Positions 22,601 to 32,966 of a stretch of 64,000 bases of DNA are shown in pieces. Source of the DNA: Locusta migratoria. Lineage: Eukaryota > Arthropoda > Insecta > Orthoptera > Acrididae. Where the stretch lies: the NCBI GenBank assembly GCA_026315105.1, contig CM048747.1, positions 277,857,491 to 277,921,490 of the forward strand. The letters are read 5' to 3'. Every line of letters starts with the position of its first letter. Within the stretch, counting starts at the first letter, position 1. A program made the translations under genes and the position numbers. The notes beneath the pieces were generated by a model. It saw nothing but the letters and a program-made list of their open reading frames with translations. It made no database searches and was not told the origin of the DNA.

Positions 22601-24043
22601 AAACGGGCATCGGACCCCCTCAGAAACTACTACGCATTTCGACACCGTTTTTCTGTTGTAGAGGGCGTGCTTCTCCTTGATTCTGAGGATTCCTCTCCTA
22701 GGGTCGTCATTCCATCGGCCCTCCGCTCAGAGGTCCTCAAGCTGCTACACGCCGATCATTGGGGGGTATCTCGTACTAAGGCATTGGCCCGCCGCCATGT
22801 GTTTTGGCCGGGCCTGGCCAGCGACGTGTCCCGTATGGTTACCTCGTGCTCACTATGTGCGCAACATCAAGCCTCCCCTCGGGCAACATTCGCCCCATGG
22901 CCTCAACCTTCACAGGCCTGGGATCGCCTACACATTGATTTTGCGGGCCCCTTCCTTAATGCCTATTGGTTGCTGGTTATTGATGCCTTCTCTAAGTTCC
23001 CTTACGTGGTCCGTTGCCTTTCAACCTCAGCCACGGCCACGGTTGCCGCCTTGTCACGCATTTTCTCGATTGAAGGCCTTCCCACTACCGTGGTGTCTGA
23101 CAACGGTCCTCAGTTTGTTTCCCGCGAGTTTGCCTCCTTCTGCAACGCCCGAGGTATCCGCCATGTCCTGGCCCCACCCTTCCATCCGCAGTCAAATGGG
23201 GAGGCTGAAAGATTTGTTCGCACCTTTAAGACCCAGTTAAAAAAATATGTGGCTCGGTACCCTTCTGATGTTGCCCTCGATCAATTTCTCTCATCCTTTC
23301 GGTTCACCCCGTTTGGCGACAAGAGTCCTGCGGAACTTCTCCATGGCCGGCAGCCCCGGACTCTGCTTCATCTCCTGCATCCGAGCCCGGGACATTCATC
23401 TGTGTCTCCATCTTCTCGCTTCCGACCAGGGATGGCTGTCTGGGCACGTGGGTTTGGACGTCGACCGAAATGGATTCCTGCCATCATCACCAGATGCCGC
23501 GGCCGCCGTCTCTGCGACATACGCACAGAAGACGGCATCACTGCACGTCACCACGACCAGCTGCGCCTGCGTGTGGAAGAGCGGGAGCCCCCCATACCCC
23601 AGCCGATGCTCTCGCACCAGTCTGCTCCACTAACCAGCCCACAGGCCGAAGAGAGGTTCCTGCCGTTCCCTGCAAGTTGTCTGCCTCCGCCAGGGACGGA
23701 CCCAGGTCCCTCCTCTCAGGGACCTACACCTTTGCGGGTACAGCCAACACCCATGCTGGATTCATCTCCTACTGATGCATTGCTCCCTTCGGGTCCACCA
23801 TCACCAGGTCCGGGGACTGAGGTGGAGATGGAGACCGAGCCACCATCACCGGTCCTGCCATATGGGTTGTCGGGGGAGGGGCGCCGACGCTGCCCGCGCT
23901 CCAAGTACTTCCGACCCTACGCAACGGTGCCTGCCCGCAACCTCAGTCAGAGCCCGACAGATGACGACGTCATGGACATTGCTCGCATCCGAGCCTCCCC
24001 AAGGGGAAAGGAATGCTGTAAGGCGCACACACACAGCCGATAA
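19643..24043 (+). CDS. Gag-Pol polyprotein of the LTR retrotransposon
   Basis: One open frame of 1466 codons with no stop or frameshift, encoding capsid and replication enzymes together. The chosen ATG has A at -3. Residues 1-290 are Gag-like (matrix/capsid region, proline-rich near 45-65). Two zinc knuckles follow: C299/C302/H306/C311 (short form) and C318/C321/H326/C331. The aspartic protease has D373-T-G. RT has catalytic D595 (SKIDLSEAY) and YLDD at 655-658. RNase H has D804, E846, D871 and D919. Integrase has a zinc-binding start (H1036, H1039, C1069, C1072) and a DDE core D1099, D1153, E1189 with 35 residues between the last two. A proline-rich tail spans about 1315-1430. All catalytic residues are present. 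There is no separate pol frame, so Gag to Pol ratio must be set by processing or otherwise. The last nine codons lie in the 3' LTR. Confidence 0.97.
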   Translation: MSTSSSDEILRRLVEQQEVFASAIHAQNQVLQSLATALSSGSQPPSTPQVVSPPAPPLSYPPPFPAYDESVEEWDAYEKRLRQHFQAFGWSDGTLCRALFLSWLSPRLYQLLCQLAPLQDPASLSFDQMCGLFSQYYRKRTHVIAARVEFYRCRKQPQQSYRAWAADLHGLSRRCHFVTDVHKESYADHMVRDAIIRLAPDREVRERALLCENPSLSDVLNIAQSFEVSRAAGNQIEAWCEVAEIQPSSSPLPAGSQRDDVVAAVRAQPRRRSDRPSARPRKLGPGGVRSRDRKLLPSCPSCFVDHDRPDCPKRWSTCHQCHKKGHIASVCASKIQDSDAEMDVNCVSAISVAPNKLFIDVTVFHKQLRMQVDTGAAVTLLNSKTYLDLGSPSLVPVSRRLVSYNKQNIPILGQFSAPVTYKSVTRRLTFLVVNNAHTDNLFGLDAFQGFGFTISDDVNIVSDQVPFPQLDSLRTEFSALFSAGLGCANNFQAHITLKPSARPRFFRARPVPIALRDHVKAELDRLEDAGVVKRIPSSEWATPMVIVKKPSGRLRLCGDFKRSVNAQSIIDTYPLPRPDELLAKLAGGQYFSKIDLSEAYLQVPLDADSQSLLVLNTPFGLYQYLRLPFGVASAPAIFQRFLEQLTLSVPGCVNYLDDIVVSGSSADEHLRNLRALFTVLQEAGLTCNLEKCHFFQPSITFLGFEVSSEGSKPLSQNVSPVLALPRPTSVKDLQVFLGKVAYYHKFLPGASSIAKPLHDLLRKGTSFHWSSACETAFCTLKELLQSAPCLVTYQPGLPLVLATDASQHGIGAVLAHKYPDGSERPIAFASKTLTPAQTRYSQIEKEALAIVYALKKFHVFLYGVKFHLITDHKPLVSLFHPSASLPDKAAHRLQRWALFLSRYNYAIHFRPTSKHANADALSRLPAGPDPDFDQEELLCFHVDLAAQQAVDGFPITGAKVARASAADPVLRKVIRLVQQGWPETPPKRASDPLRNYYAFRHRFSVVEGVLLLDSEDSSPRVVIPSALRSEVLKLLHADHWGVSRTKALARRHVFWPGLASDVSRMVTSCSLCAQHQASPRATFAPWPQPSQAWDRLHIDFAGPFLNAYWLLVIDAFSKFPYVVRCLSTSATATVAALSRIFSIEGLPTTVVSDNGPQFVSREFASFCNARGIRHVLAPPFHPQSNGEAERFVRTFKTQLKKYVARYPSDVALDQFLSSFRFTPFGDKSPAELLHGRQPRTLLHLLHPSPGHSSVSPSSRFRPGMAVWARGFGRRPKWIPAIITRCRGRRLCDIRTEDGITARHHDQLRLRVEEREPPIPQPMLSHQSAPLTSPQAEERFLPFPASCLPPPGTDPGPSSQGPTPLRVQPTPMLDSSPTDALLPSGPPSPGPGTEVEMETEPPSPVLPYGLSGEGRRRCPRSKYFRPYATVPARNLSQSPTDDDVMDIARIRASPRGKECCKAHTHSR
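24001..24013 (+). promoter_or_regulatory. Polypurine tract
   Basis: Thirteen purines (AAGGGGAAAGGAA) abut the 3' LTR and would prime plus-strand DNA synthesis. The same bases encode the residues RGKE of Gag-Pol. Confidence 0.92.
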
Positions 24044-24259
24044 CATACGTCGGAAGTCGGCCGCGAGAGTGCGCCGCGGGAAAATGCGGCAAACGCCAGA
24101 GCACGCCACGGGCGGGTCAATGACCCAAGCAGCGCGGTGTTGTGCTCTGCGCTCAGTGTGTGTTTACGAGGTACGAGCTCACTTCGCGGGTTACTCGTAC
24201 AGCCAGTGCACGCCAGTGTTCTGTGTAGCAGTGAGAGAGTTGTTCTCGTGACCACAACA
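24014..24259 (+). repeat. 3' LTR
   Basis: Identical to the 5' LTR over 246 bp. It supplies the final nine codons and the stop (24041-24043) of Gag-Pol. Confidence 0.97.
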
Positions 24260-24264
24260 ATATG
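24260..24264. repeat. Target-site duplication ATATG, right copy
   Basis: Exact match to 19319-19323. Confidence 0.95.
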
Positions 24265-25658
24265 ACTCCACCACTAACAGAAATGTAAATGTGACAGAAT
24301 GGCAGGAAGGTACCACCCTCTTTGGAATGAAGTTGCCCAGTGTTGGTGGTGTATCTGTGTCAACTGCCCGATGTGTAAACAAAACATGATTTATCAGTCA
24401 CAGATGTTTATGACAGTTAACCAAGAATGAGCAAAGTCAAGTGCCATGCACTGTGAGTGACATTCTTCCAAAACTTGGACGAATTGCTGCCTGTGAATTC
24501 AAATCCCTCAGTCTTTATGCACCAATAGACCAATGAAGTGTTGGATCACAGTCTTTAGATTGGAAATTAGGCAGGTAGTGGTTATGTGATTTTTTCTGTC
24601 TTTTTTTTATTGTGGGAGGAGGAAAATAAAGGGTGCTTTTGTATCATGACTTGGAGCCACTCAATCATATTACTGTGAACATAAACTAGAACTTTTATTT
24701 GCACATTTATGATACAAAGTGTTGCCCATCTTCTGTGTCTTCATAATGAGGATGCTGTAAAGACTTCTATCTTTCAAGATGACAACAGCTGTCTTCAAAC
24801 GGAAGTAAGCATCAATTTATGTTTACCAACACGATCAAGTACCCTTCTGTACTTCGGTTGTTCCACTAAATCACCACATACAAACTGCAAGGAATAATTT
24901 TTTGGACTATTTGGGACAGCAGATAAGATATTGCTATCAGCTTTTATCAATTTGGTAGCTGTAAGTAATGTAATCATTATCAAAGCTAAAGATGCTGTTT
25001 TGGTGCTTACATTGTATTAACTTCTGGTCTTCATTGGCTGACTTCCAATCCCACACCATCCAAGACTAGAAAAATATGACAATATAAATAATAGCTAACT
25101 CAATGTCAATGGTCAATTTTAGAATAATGATATCATCCCTACTGAGGAATGCAGGGTAGCAAGGTTAAGTAAGATGTATCCCAGCTCTCAAAGGCAGAAA
25201 GAGCAGAAGAATCTATTGGATAAAAACCATGAAAATTTGAGCTAATAATCCAAATTTAATCTGGGATACATTTCCTACCATGTACAATTTCAGTTACAGA
25301 TTGTGATTTTTGATAAAAGCAAGCAAGTGGTAAGTTGAAAGAAGAAGCCACCATTGGCTTATGCAATGCAACAGGACCCAGGTTCATGGGGAACCCCAAC
25401 ATCTGCATTATGAACAAGTCAGAGCATCCTTGGTATCCTCCTAAACTCAAGCTCGAATGGAAATTCTTCAGAGGCACCTAGACTGTAAACTCATTACTAA
25501 AAACTGGCACACAGAAATAGCTTTAAATATTCTTAGATAAGAAATTTTCTTCAAACAACTGCCCATAAAGGCAAAAACATATCTCCAAATCCAATGCTAG
25601 GGGAATAAAAGTTAGTTCGCATGGCTATTTCTCAAAACAATATTGAATAAATCATTAA

Positions 25659-25661
<3 letters not shown>
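24265..25661. other. No gene recognised
   Basis: AT-rich. A 73-codon minus-strand open frame at 25256-25477 shows no known motif. Confidence 0.55.

Positions 25662-25690
<29 letters not shown>
25662..25690. repeat. A homopolymer of 29 bases
   Basis: Lies directly before the Penelope-like RT remnant; it could be an old poly(A) end or simple slippage. Confidence 0.95.
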
Positions 25691-25709
25691 CACAGGGAAT
25701 TGGGCAAAT

Positions 25710-26600
25710 GCTCACACCATACAAGAAATTCTTTAAATTTTATCGATAAACTGGGGGCTCTTCATCTCAGTCGCTCTGTTTAAGGAGCGTTGATGTATGT
25801 ATCTCTTTCTACGAAGGGTCCTCTCGCAGATTGTCTTACATTGACAAAACATTTCAGGCAGATATCCCTGCTCCTTTTCAGTATGTTCTTCCCTTGACCA
25901 TATTTATGTTTGGTAATGAATACTTTGAGCAGATTGACGCGTTGTCATGGATAGCCCTATCTGCCTTGGTGACCAATCTCTTTATGGAAGACTTTGAAGA
26001 GCGAGCACTTTAATCAGCAGTCCTTAGACTGAAGTCATTTTGGAGATATGTGGGTGATACCTTCATAGTGTGGCCTCATGGAGGGCGTAAATTATAGATT
26101 TTTTTTCACTCATTCCAACTTCCTTCATAACAATATCTTTCTCTATGGACATAGAGAAAGCTGGTTGGCTAACATTTTTTGGATATTTTGGTTAGATGAA
26201 AGGAAGATGGCTCATTGGGGCATTCAGTTTATCGCAAGCCAACTCATACTGACTTGTATTTACAGGCTTGTCACCAACTGTCCTTAGAATACTGTACAAG
26301 GAGCTCACACAGTTAGTTGCAGGTAGCCTGTCTCAAGAGCTCACTAACCTACAACAAATGTTTCAAGACAATGGATATTCCATCCAGCAGATAGGCAAGA
26401 ATCAGAAAGCGGAGTACGAAAGATCATGCAGGCAAAATCTCTGCCTTTCTTTCATTTGTTGGCAATATTTAGTTCATAATAGCATCAATTCGCCATAATT
26501 TGGCCACAGAAACATCTTTATAAGACACCATTAATGACGTGTCTATGGAAATAAACATTGCTGAAAATCAGATGAACCAGGACACTGGCTACCACGTAAG
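25710..26600 (+). pseudogene. Penelope-like reverse transcriptase remnant
   Basis: Frame-hopping translation matches the RT of Penelope-like elements. In order: FIDKLGALHLS near 25740, STKGPLADCLTLTKHF near 25810, FGNEYFEQ near 25912, LVTNLFMEDFEERAL near 25965, a catalytic block RYVGDTFIVWPHG near 26044, then LHNNIF, MEIEKAGWLTFLDILV and ERKMAHWGI-style pieces up to about 26260. The catalytic YVDD is changed to YVGD, which removes one metal-binding aspartate. Several frameshifts are present. No GIY-YIG domain follows; different LINE tails are joined on instead. Its relation to the Penelope palindrome at 14736-16580 cannot be tested by eye, because they cover different parts. Confidence 0.8.
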
Positions 26601-26639
26601 GAACACATGGAATCCTCAACATCTCTATGATTTACTCAA

Positions 26640-26870
26640 ACCAAAATCAACAGAGGACATTAACATCCACTGAGAGTGGCAATACAGTCGTGAGTACCAC
26701 CATTGAAAGTGCTGCCGCCAAGCAAAAATGTGTCTACAATGTTCTGACTCAATCACGGACTATACCAATCACATTGTGGAATGCAGAATGTACTCGTCAG
26801 TCTTTCATGACTCACTTGAAGATGACTGGTAGGTGCCCAGTTGAAATATCATGTTTGGTATTAGACAACG
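26640..26870 (+). pseudogene. LINE C-terminal tail fragment
   Basis: The reading CRQAKMCLQCSD, then DYTNHIVECRMY, SLEDDW and NIMFGIR resembles the cysteine/histidine-rich C terminus of insect non-LTR elements that ends ...HIVE-C...LDIRL. It sits between the Penelope remnant and an RTE-like fragment. The assignment is tentative because the piece is short and contains stops. Confidence 0.45.
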
Positions 26871-27132
26871 TCAGGCTGCAAGCCCAAAACTTCTATGAAC
26901 AATCAATTCACCGGGATAGTCTTAAAGTTCACACAAGAACAAAGGTATTGAAATATGGTGTCTAGGGTAGTTTGGGTGATTTTACCATTCTCCCTTAAAA
27001 CCTAACAAATGCAGAAATACAAACCAATCTCTTAGAAGAAATAGCCAATAAAGTAGCTTTAAGAATTTCTCTAGAGAGAGAGAGAGAGAAGAAAAACATT
27101 ATTTATAACAAACATAAAAAATGCTGCAGATA

Positions 27133-27183
<51 letters not shown>

Positions 27184-27320
27184 GAGGAAATTATTCAAGA
27201 AAATGGCTAAGAAAATTTTTCTGAAGGAAGAGGGAGCATATGGTACAACCAGGAACAGTTACAACAAAAGATCTGGGACTAAAAACACAGCAGTAAAACC
27301 AGACTGTTAATCTTCAAGTG
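26871..27320 (+). pseudogene. RTE-like LINE fragment split by a (TG)n tract
   Basis: Collinear at DNA level with 56740-57060: shared runs include AAAGGTATTGAAAT, AAATGCAGAAATA, AGAATTTCT and ATTATTCAAGAAAA, then GAGCATATGGT. The reading KNKGIEI, NKCRNTNQSLRRN, IIQENG, and AYG matches the part of RTE-type LINEs after the RT catalytic site. A (TG)n tract at 27134-27181 interrupts it. Confidence 0.7.
27134..27181. repeat. (TG)n microsatellite
   Basis: About 24 TG units inside the LINE fragment. Confidence 0.96.
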
Positions 27321-27569
27321 AATGTTTGGTACTGAATTACAAATTAAACAAACTTTATGTCCAAGAAAGAAGAATCATTCAAATAATACTCCAACCATTA
27401 AGTACTGCCATAGTAGATATGTCATAAGTAATAATTTTGTAGAAGTGGAAGTTCATAATAAGATAAATAGTGATGATGTGCAGAGAGCACTATTAAATAT
27501 TTCTGAGATATTTAAGTTTATTAGACTTGCGCATAATAGTTTGTAATCAGAAGTGCTCACTTTAGTTAG

Positions 27570-28720
27570 TGGCTCTGCTGTGAACTAGTTCGTTCTTTTA
27601 GTTCATTAGTTCGTCTGCTCCCAGTGACGGCTAAGCGATGGGGTCTGCGCAGGCAGGTGGAGGGAATTGTTCCCCCACAGAGCTGCTTCATGCGCTTGCT
27701 GCCTGAGCCACTAACGATATCATGCAAATCAAAAGAAACTGTTTGTTGATAATTTCTCGTGTTTAAGTTTAGAGTTATCTCTATATCTTGGCATTATGGA
27801 ATTTATTAGTCAGATATTGCAGAGTACAGAATACTTCAAAACAGAAATTTTGTAGCACTGAACTATGTAATCTGGCAGGCAGACGCTCACCTTGAAATGG
27901 CTCTAATCAGCAGAAGGCAAACATGTGATTTTTAATTGTGCTGTGCACCCTCTCACTATTGCCCGCCGGTCTTGGGAACAGAATCTAATCAACTAAGAAG
28001 CGAGATACGTTTGGCATAATAGTTCGCAACTGGTAAGGTATGTTTTAGTTCACGACCTATCATTCATGTTTTAGTTCGCAGCTCAGATGCGAAGTATGTC
28101 GCTCTTTTTAGTTCGTTCGCTCTTTTTGGCTTTTGCTACTGCTACTAAAAGAGTTCTTTCTTTTGTCATGACATCTTTTTTACATAAATATCAGTGTTGC
28201 CCAAGTGACTGCTATTACCCATACTTTTGGGCAATTACACATCAAATACTTAGGCAAATAAACCAGTTATTTACACGAATGGGTGATACAACGGTATTCA
28301 ACATTATCCTCAACATTCTACCCGGCGAGCCGTCAACAGTATCATGCAGGCAAGAGAAAATTGTTGATGCATAATTTCTCGCATATAAATTCTAACAATG
28401 TTACATTTTGAATTCTCTTTACTTCTTTACACTATGGAATGAGGGTTATATTTGCACATTGCTGAATACCTTAGAAAAGAAAATTTGTGGCAGTGAACTA
28501 TGAAACTACAGACGAGCTGCATCTCAACTCTAAATGATGGTGCCTGGCAGAAGGGAACCATGTGATTCTGCGCGTTCTCACGTCCTCTCGATGTTCCCCA
28601 TCAGTCTTCAAAAAAGGAGTGGACGAACTAAGAAGTGAGGGATCCGGGAACTAGTTCCCATAGTTCACCTGTGGGAGCGCTCTTCCGAACTATTTCATTC
28701 GCGAACTACACAAGACTAAA
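27570..28720. repeat. GTTCG-rich duplicated element, probable nonautonomous DNA transposon
   Basis: Two diverged direct copies. Copy one is about 27690-28030 and copy two about 28330-28650. They share TATCATGCA, TTGTTGATAATTTCTCG / TTGATGCATAATTTCTCG, a GCAC/CAGTGAACTATG block and AACTAAGAAG. TAGTTCG or TAGTTCA recurs near 27588, 27597, 27605, 28019, 28043, 28069 and 28110. The outer ends are loosely inverted: TAGTTCG...CTGCTCCCA on the left faces TGGGAGCG...CGAACTA on the right. No coding capacity was recognised. The superfamily is unknown. Confidence 0.6.
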
Positions 28721-28746
28721 GTTTATGTTTTGGGCATATATGAAAA

Positions 28747-29005
28747 TTATAGAAGGAAATTTTTCTGTTGGGATAAACAAATAAAACGGATGACTTATCC
28801 AAAGGACAGGATCGTTGACAGGCACAAATAAAATCAGACACAAACACACATACAAGCTTTTGCAATCATTGGTCGCTTCTTCAGGAAAAGAGGAAGAAAG
28901 TAGAGGAGAAAGGGAAGGATATGGGTTTTAAGGAAGTGGAAAAGGAGTCATTCCAATCCCAGGAGTGGAAGGACTTACCTTAGGGGAAAAAAGGAAGGTA
29001 AACAA

Positions 29006-29059
<54 letters not shown>

Positions 29060-29075
29060 AAACGCAAACACACCT
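28747..29075 (-). repeat. (TG)n-associated foldback-class repeat, copy 1
   Basis: Reverse complement of the repeat at 34499-34945. It shares GATTGGAATGACTCC, CCTTAAAACCCATATCC, TGAAGAAG and a (TG)n core (here (AC)n at 29008-29057). The hairpin motif is at 28854-28884 on the minus strand. Confidence 0.85.
29008..29057. repeat. (AC)n microsatellite
   Basis: About 25 units within the repeat copy above. Confidence 0.97.
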
Positions 29076-31892
29076 GGACCGACATTTGTAAAAAGCAATG
29101 ATGAAAGAATCAAATTTCAGTTTCTTACAGTATAAGAATCAAATTTGTTCATAAATAGGTGATCAGTTTAGTACTAACAACAGAACAGTATCACTTTACA
29201 ATAGGTTTTACTGCCTACTGTGTACTTCACTGAGAGATTTTACAATTATGGATATAGTGTGTGTTCTTTCAGAAATGCCTGAAAGAACAGGCACCATTGG
29301 CTGACAACAATGGCTGTAAATTCATTAATTAAAATACTTTTGTATTATCATGATGTAGGGATGTAGTCACACCTATAGTAGCTTGTAGGTGAGACTTAGA
29401 GCTTATCAATCTTATAAACATGTGTTAGTCATACCCTAATTATTCGATGTTTAATTTATTCTTGTCTTCTACGCCCTTACAACCTGTGATAGGAAATATT
29501 TTGTCAATGTATGATGCTTTCAGCTTCCTAACAGCTAACCCTCTTCTAAAAAGAAATCTTATCTTTCCTTTGTATATTAGAATAAGTAAGTTTGTAAATA
29601 TTAATGTTGTGATAACTTCACATGAATTTGTGAGTATCTCCTCTTTATATTTCCTTTTGCTCTTTTTGTTTGGAGCTCTCTAATACCAATGTATTAACAT
29701 GGAATTCTACTGTTGGCAGTTAATTGTGTTTGTATGCATAAATTGTATCTAAGTAAGAAGGTGGAAGGTTTCTTAATTATTACTTGTATTTTTGTTTTTT
29801 CTTATTTGTGGCACAAAGGACAACATGCCAATTTTAATGCTCCTTAACAATGTATCCTTTTTCTCTACTCAGATAAGTCTGACCCTCTCTTCTTCTCCCT
29901 CTTGCCTTTGAATATTACATTTTTACTGCCCCCCCCCCCCCCTCTCTCATCTTTTCCACTGCCATTGTTTCTTTCCAAAATTTTCCTTACTTCTTGAATC
30001 CAAGCTATGGTTGACTCCTTGCTCCAAAGATTTTTAACAATCTAGTTAACCTATTGCTGTTCATTCTGTATATCCAAAAACATAGGCCGTCACCTTATCC
30101 ATAGTGTTTCAATTAAGTTTTGTATGTTTTTACTCCCACTGCTTAAAACTGCAGTACCGATTCTGGCTTACTGTTAGTTACAGTCATGCAAAGTGGTTTT
30201 ATGGGTATTCTCATCAGCAACCGTTACAGGTTCGGTCAGAACCAAGATAACTATGACAGACTAATGTCTTGTCCAATTATGCAATACTTACTATTCCAGG
30301 AATTTACAGATTCTAATAAATGAAGTTATCCCTTGTGCGACACATTGCAGGTAGTCTGACACATTAGAAGTCTGACTGATTTACTTATTTCAAAACATTA
30401 CAGTTAGAATATCCACATAATTATTTTCCTTGCGGCTTACAAAAAATTATATTGCCTCACTGACAAACTAACCTGTAACCTAAGGTTTACAACCACAGCA
30501 ATATTATTTACAGCAGAACGGAAATACTGGTACATTTTCACATTGCATGGAACCCAAACTGTGTGTGAAAACTGCTAAAGATAGATACATCTAACAGGTT
30601 AAAGCAGGAGAATGAATAAAAAATTGTATTTGACAAATATAATTGTACTCTGACTACAGTACAATACAACACCAATTTATTTTTAAAATGGGAAGTGGGC
30701 AACTTTTTGTAGTTGCAATTCTGGTACCTTTGTGTAATTCTTGTTACTGTAAGCAGTCGAAGCTAATGATACTTTACTCATAATAACTGTACACTAAACA
30801 ACACAAAAAAAAAACCTTGCTTCTGTCATACAAAGTGTGAGAAAAACAATAGCATACATAATTCTCATTAGTAGTTAAGTGCTAATCATCTATTTTATAT
30901 TATAATGATTATATAGGTTCAGTCTGGAAGTAAAATGTAGGGAGGCCTTCACATAATGGTTACATATATTATGATTTTAGGTCTGTTAAACTGTCATTTA
31001 AGAAACTGAAGTCCCTGTTGCATCTTTGTATACTCAACTAAAAATTGTGCACTTTCAGTGTGTGTCGTGTATGTTCTTCAGGCAGTGCTTCTAAAATAGA
31101 TGAATATAGTGATAGTGAACTTGACATCAAATTTAGTGGTTCAGAAAGTGGAGTATGATGTTATATTGTTGGAGACTCAAACAGAAGAATGTTCGTCATT
31201 TGAGATAAATACATCTACTGTGTGTTACTGTAGTGTATAACACAAGGCTGAAACATTTAAAACCTTTCATAGTTTGACCACATATCCACATAGTAAGTTA
31301 AAAATGACAGTTTCAGGAATATTCACTCACTCTAAGCGTAGTGCACAAGTTATTAATGGCAATTTTGAAAAATTTGTAAGTTCTTATTTTCAATTTTCAC
31401 AGTGATCTCTCTCTGTGTCTATTGAAAGGTAATTCATAAAATGACTTTTGCATTAAACAAAAATAAAAAATTAAACCTTTTTGAACATACTTCAGTAAAA
31501 AATAATTATGTTAAGGAGTTAAAACCTTGTGAATGATGGGACAATATTTCATACATCTCATTATTTACGACCTGATATCCCCTGATCTATGCACCACACA
31601 ATGATATAATTTTGCAGTACATCCAGTGGTATACGTCGATACTGTCTGCAAAAATCATATGAAAAAGTTAGTAGTGTAGACATAATAACTTGTATTGTCA
31701 GACCAAGTGCTTTAGTTTTACCCCATGAATGGCAGAAATTTAGGTCTGCAAAGGAGTGAAATCATGTGAATAATTCATTACAAATAGTGGATAGACAAAG
31801 GCTAATTCATGTGCACAGGCTACTCCATGATCCCATCCACACGGAAATTAGATGGTTCTTAATCCTAAGAGTGATTGTTGTCTGACAGTAAG
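29076..31892. other. No gene recognised
   Basis: About 2.8 kb of AT-rich sequence with a C homopolymer at 29929-29942 and no recognised gene or element. Confidence 0.55.
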
Positions 31893-31943
31893 GAAGGAAG
31901 GAAGATCAGGGTTTAACATCCCGTTGACAGCATGTTTGGGTTA
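31893..31943. repeat. Older interspersed repeat, left fragment
   Basis: CAGGGTTTAACATCCCGTTG begins a repeat I recall as common in locusts (a GTTTAACGTCCCGTCGAC type start). It is interrupted by the TIR element at 31944 and resumes at 32967. Confidence 0.6.
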
Positions 31944-32964
31944 CCGTATTTGCCGGCATATAAGACGCACTGGCGTATAAGACGTACCCCTCTTTCAAAG
32001 ACACATTTTTTAGGAGAAAAATGTATCACACCTAATACATCTATTGCAATATAATTACAATACATTTGTTCATTTACATCAAATATCTTAGGCAGTGTCT
32101 TCAGATAGTGTTCATAAACTTTATGCAATCAATTTTAATGACAGGCTGCACTTATTCAAATGGATATTTCACCTATCACTGTTTACAGTGCGCGCCGACA
32201 CTGACACAATTTTTGATGAGAGTGTCATAAAGGCTTACGAAACTGTCACCTAGGTGGCACTGCTTACGATTGCTCACCTCAGCCACCACGCCGAGTACCA
32301 GTTCGAGCAACGAGTAGGGGGTTTTCATGTTTAAAATGACGCGTTTTGAGAATTTATTATGAAGCGCATATATTTATGGAAGGAAGTATTTTTGTGATGT
32401 TCCATAAACTGTGAGTATGATGGATGGTTTGCGTCTGTGCATTGGTCGGTGCACTGTATAGAGCATAGCATGTTATAACCTGAAAAATACGACAACTGAG
32501 AGACGCAGACGCTGCACAAACATAACAAAAAATACTTGTTTACATATTTGCACTTGAGAGTGAGAATAAATTCTCAAATATAGTAATGGCTAAATACGTG
32601 AGCAGTGTTTCATTTTTCAAATAATGAATGACACCTTTACAGGATTGTCGAAAAAATCGATTATGATGAATGAAATTACATTGAGGGTTTCAAATTCCTG
32701 TGAAGTTACCAGTTTCAGTTACTACATAACAAAGCTCCTGACCAGTATTTTGGAGCATATTATGTACACATATCAAATATAAACTATGAAAATTTTTCCA
32801 CTTAAAATGTTATTTCTCCACATTTTACAGAATTTTTTGACATCTGTTGAAAGAAATGGAACTTGCAGGTACCTACCTTAACTGGCAACTGGCGTATAGG
32901 ACGCATCCAGTTTTTGGACCAATTTTTGTAGGAAAAAAGGTGTCTTATACGCTGGCAAATACAG
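31944..32964. mobile_element. 1021-bp TIR element with TA target duplication
   Basis: The left end CCGTATTTGCCGGCATATAA and the reverse complement of the right end, CTGTATTTGCCAGCGTATAA, are imperfect terminal inverted repeats. TA flanks both sides (31942-31943 and 32965-32966). A subterminal GGCGTATAAGACGTACCC is echoed on the right as GGCGTATAGGACGCATCC in the same direction. No transposase is encoded. TA duplication fits the Tc1/mariner/pogo group; nonautonomous status is inferred. It was inserted into an older repeat, whose halves lie on each side. Confidence 0.8.
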
Positions 32965-32966
32965 TA

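Larger units (their letters stand above)
19324..24259 (+). mobile_element. Complete Ty3/gypsy LTR retrotransposon
   Basis: A 4936-bp element with identical 246-bp LTRs (TG...CA), an exact 5-bp target duplication, a primer-binding site, one intact Gag-Pol frame and a polypurine tract. The order PR-RT-RNase H-integrase places it in Ty3/gypsy. The single fused frame, two zinc knuckles and the primer-binding sequence suggest a Mag-like clade (the group often labelled K02A2.6-like in insects); the clade is an inference. There is no env-like frame. Its GC content is visibly higher than that of its AT-rich surroundings. Zero LTR differences mean recent insertion, and nothing visible disables it. Confidence 0.97.

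Noticed and set aside
25662..25690. A homopolymer as the poly(A) tail of a retrogene
   Set aside because: No coding remnant or target duplication could be tied to it on its upstream side.
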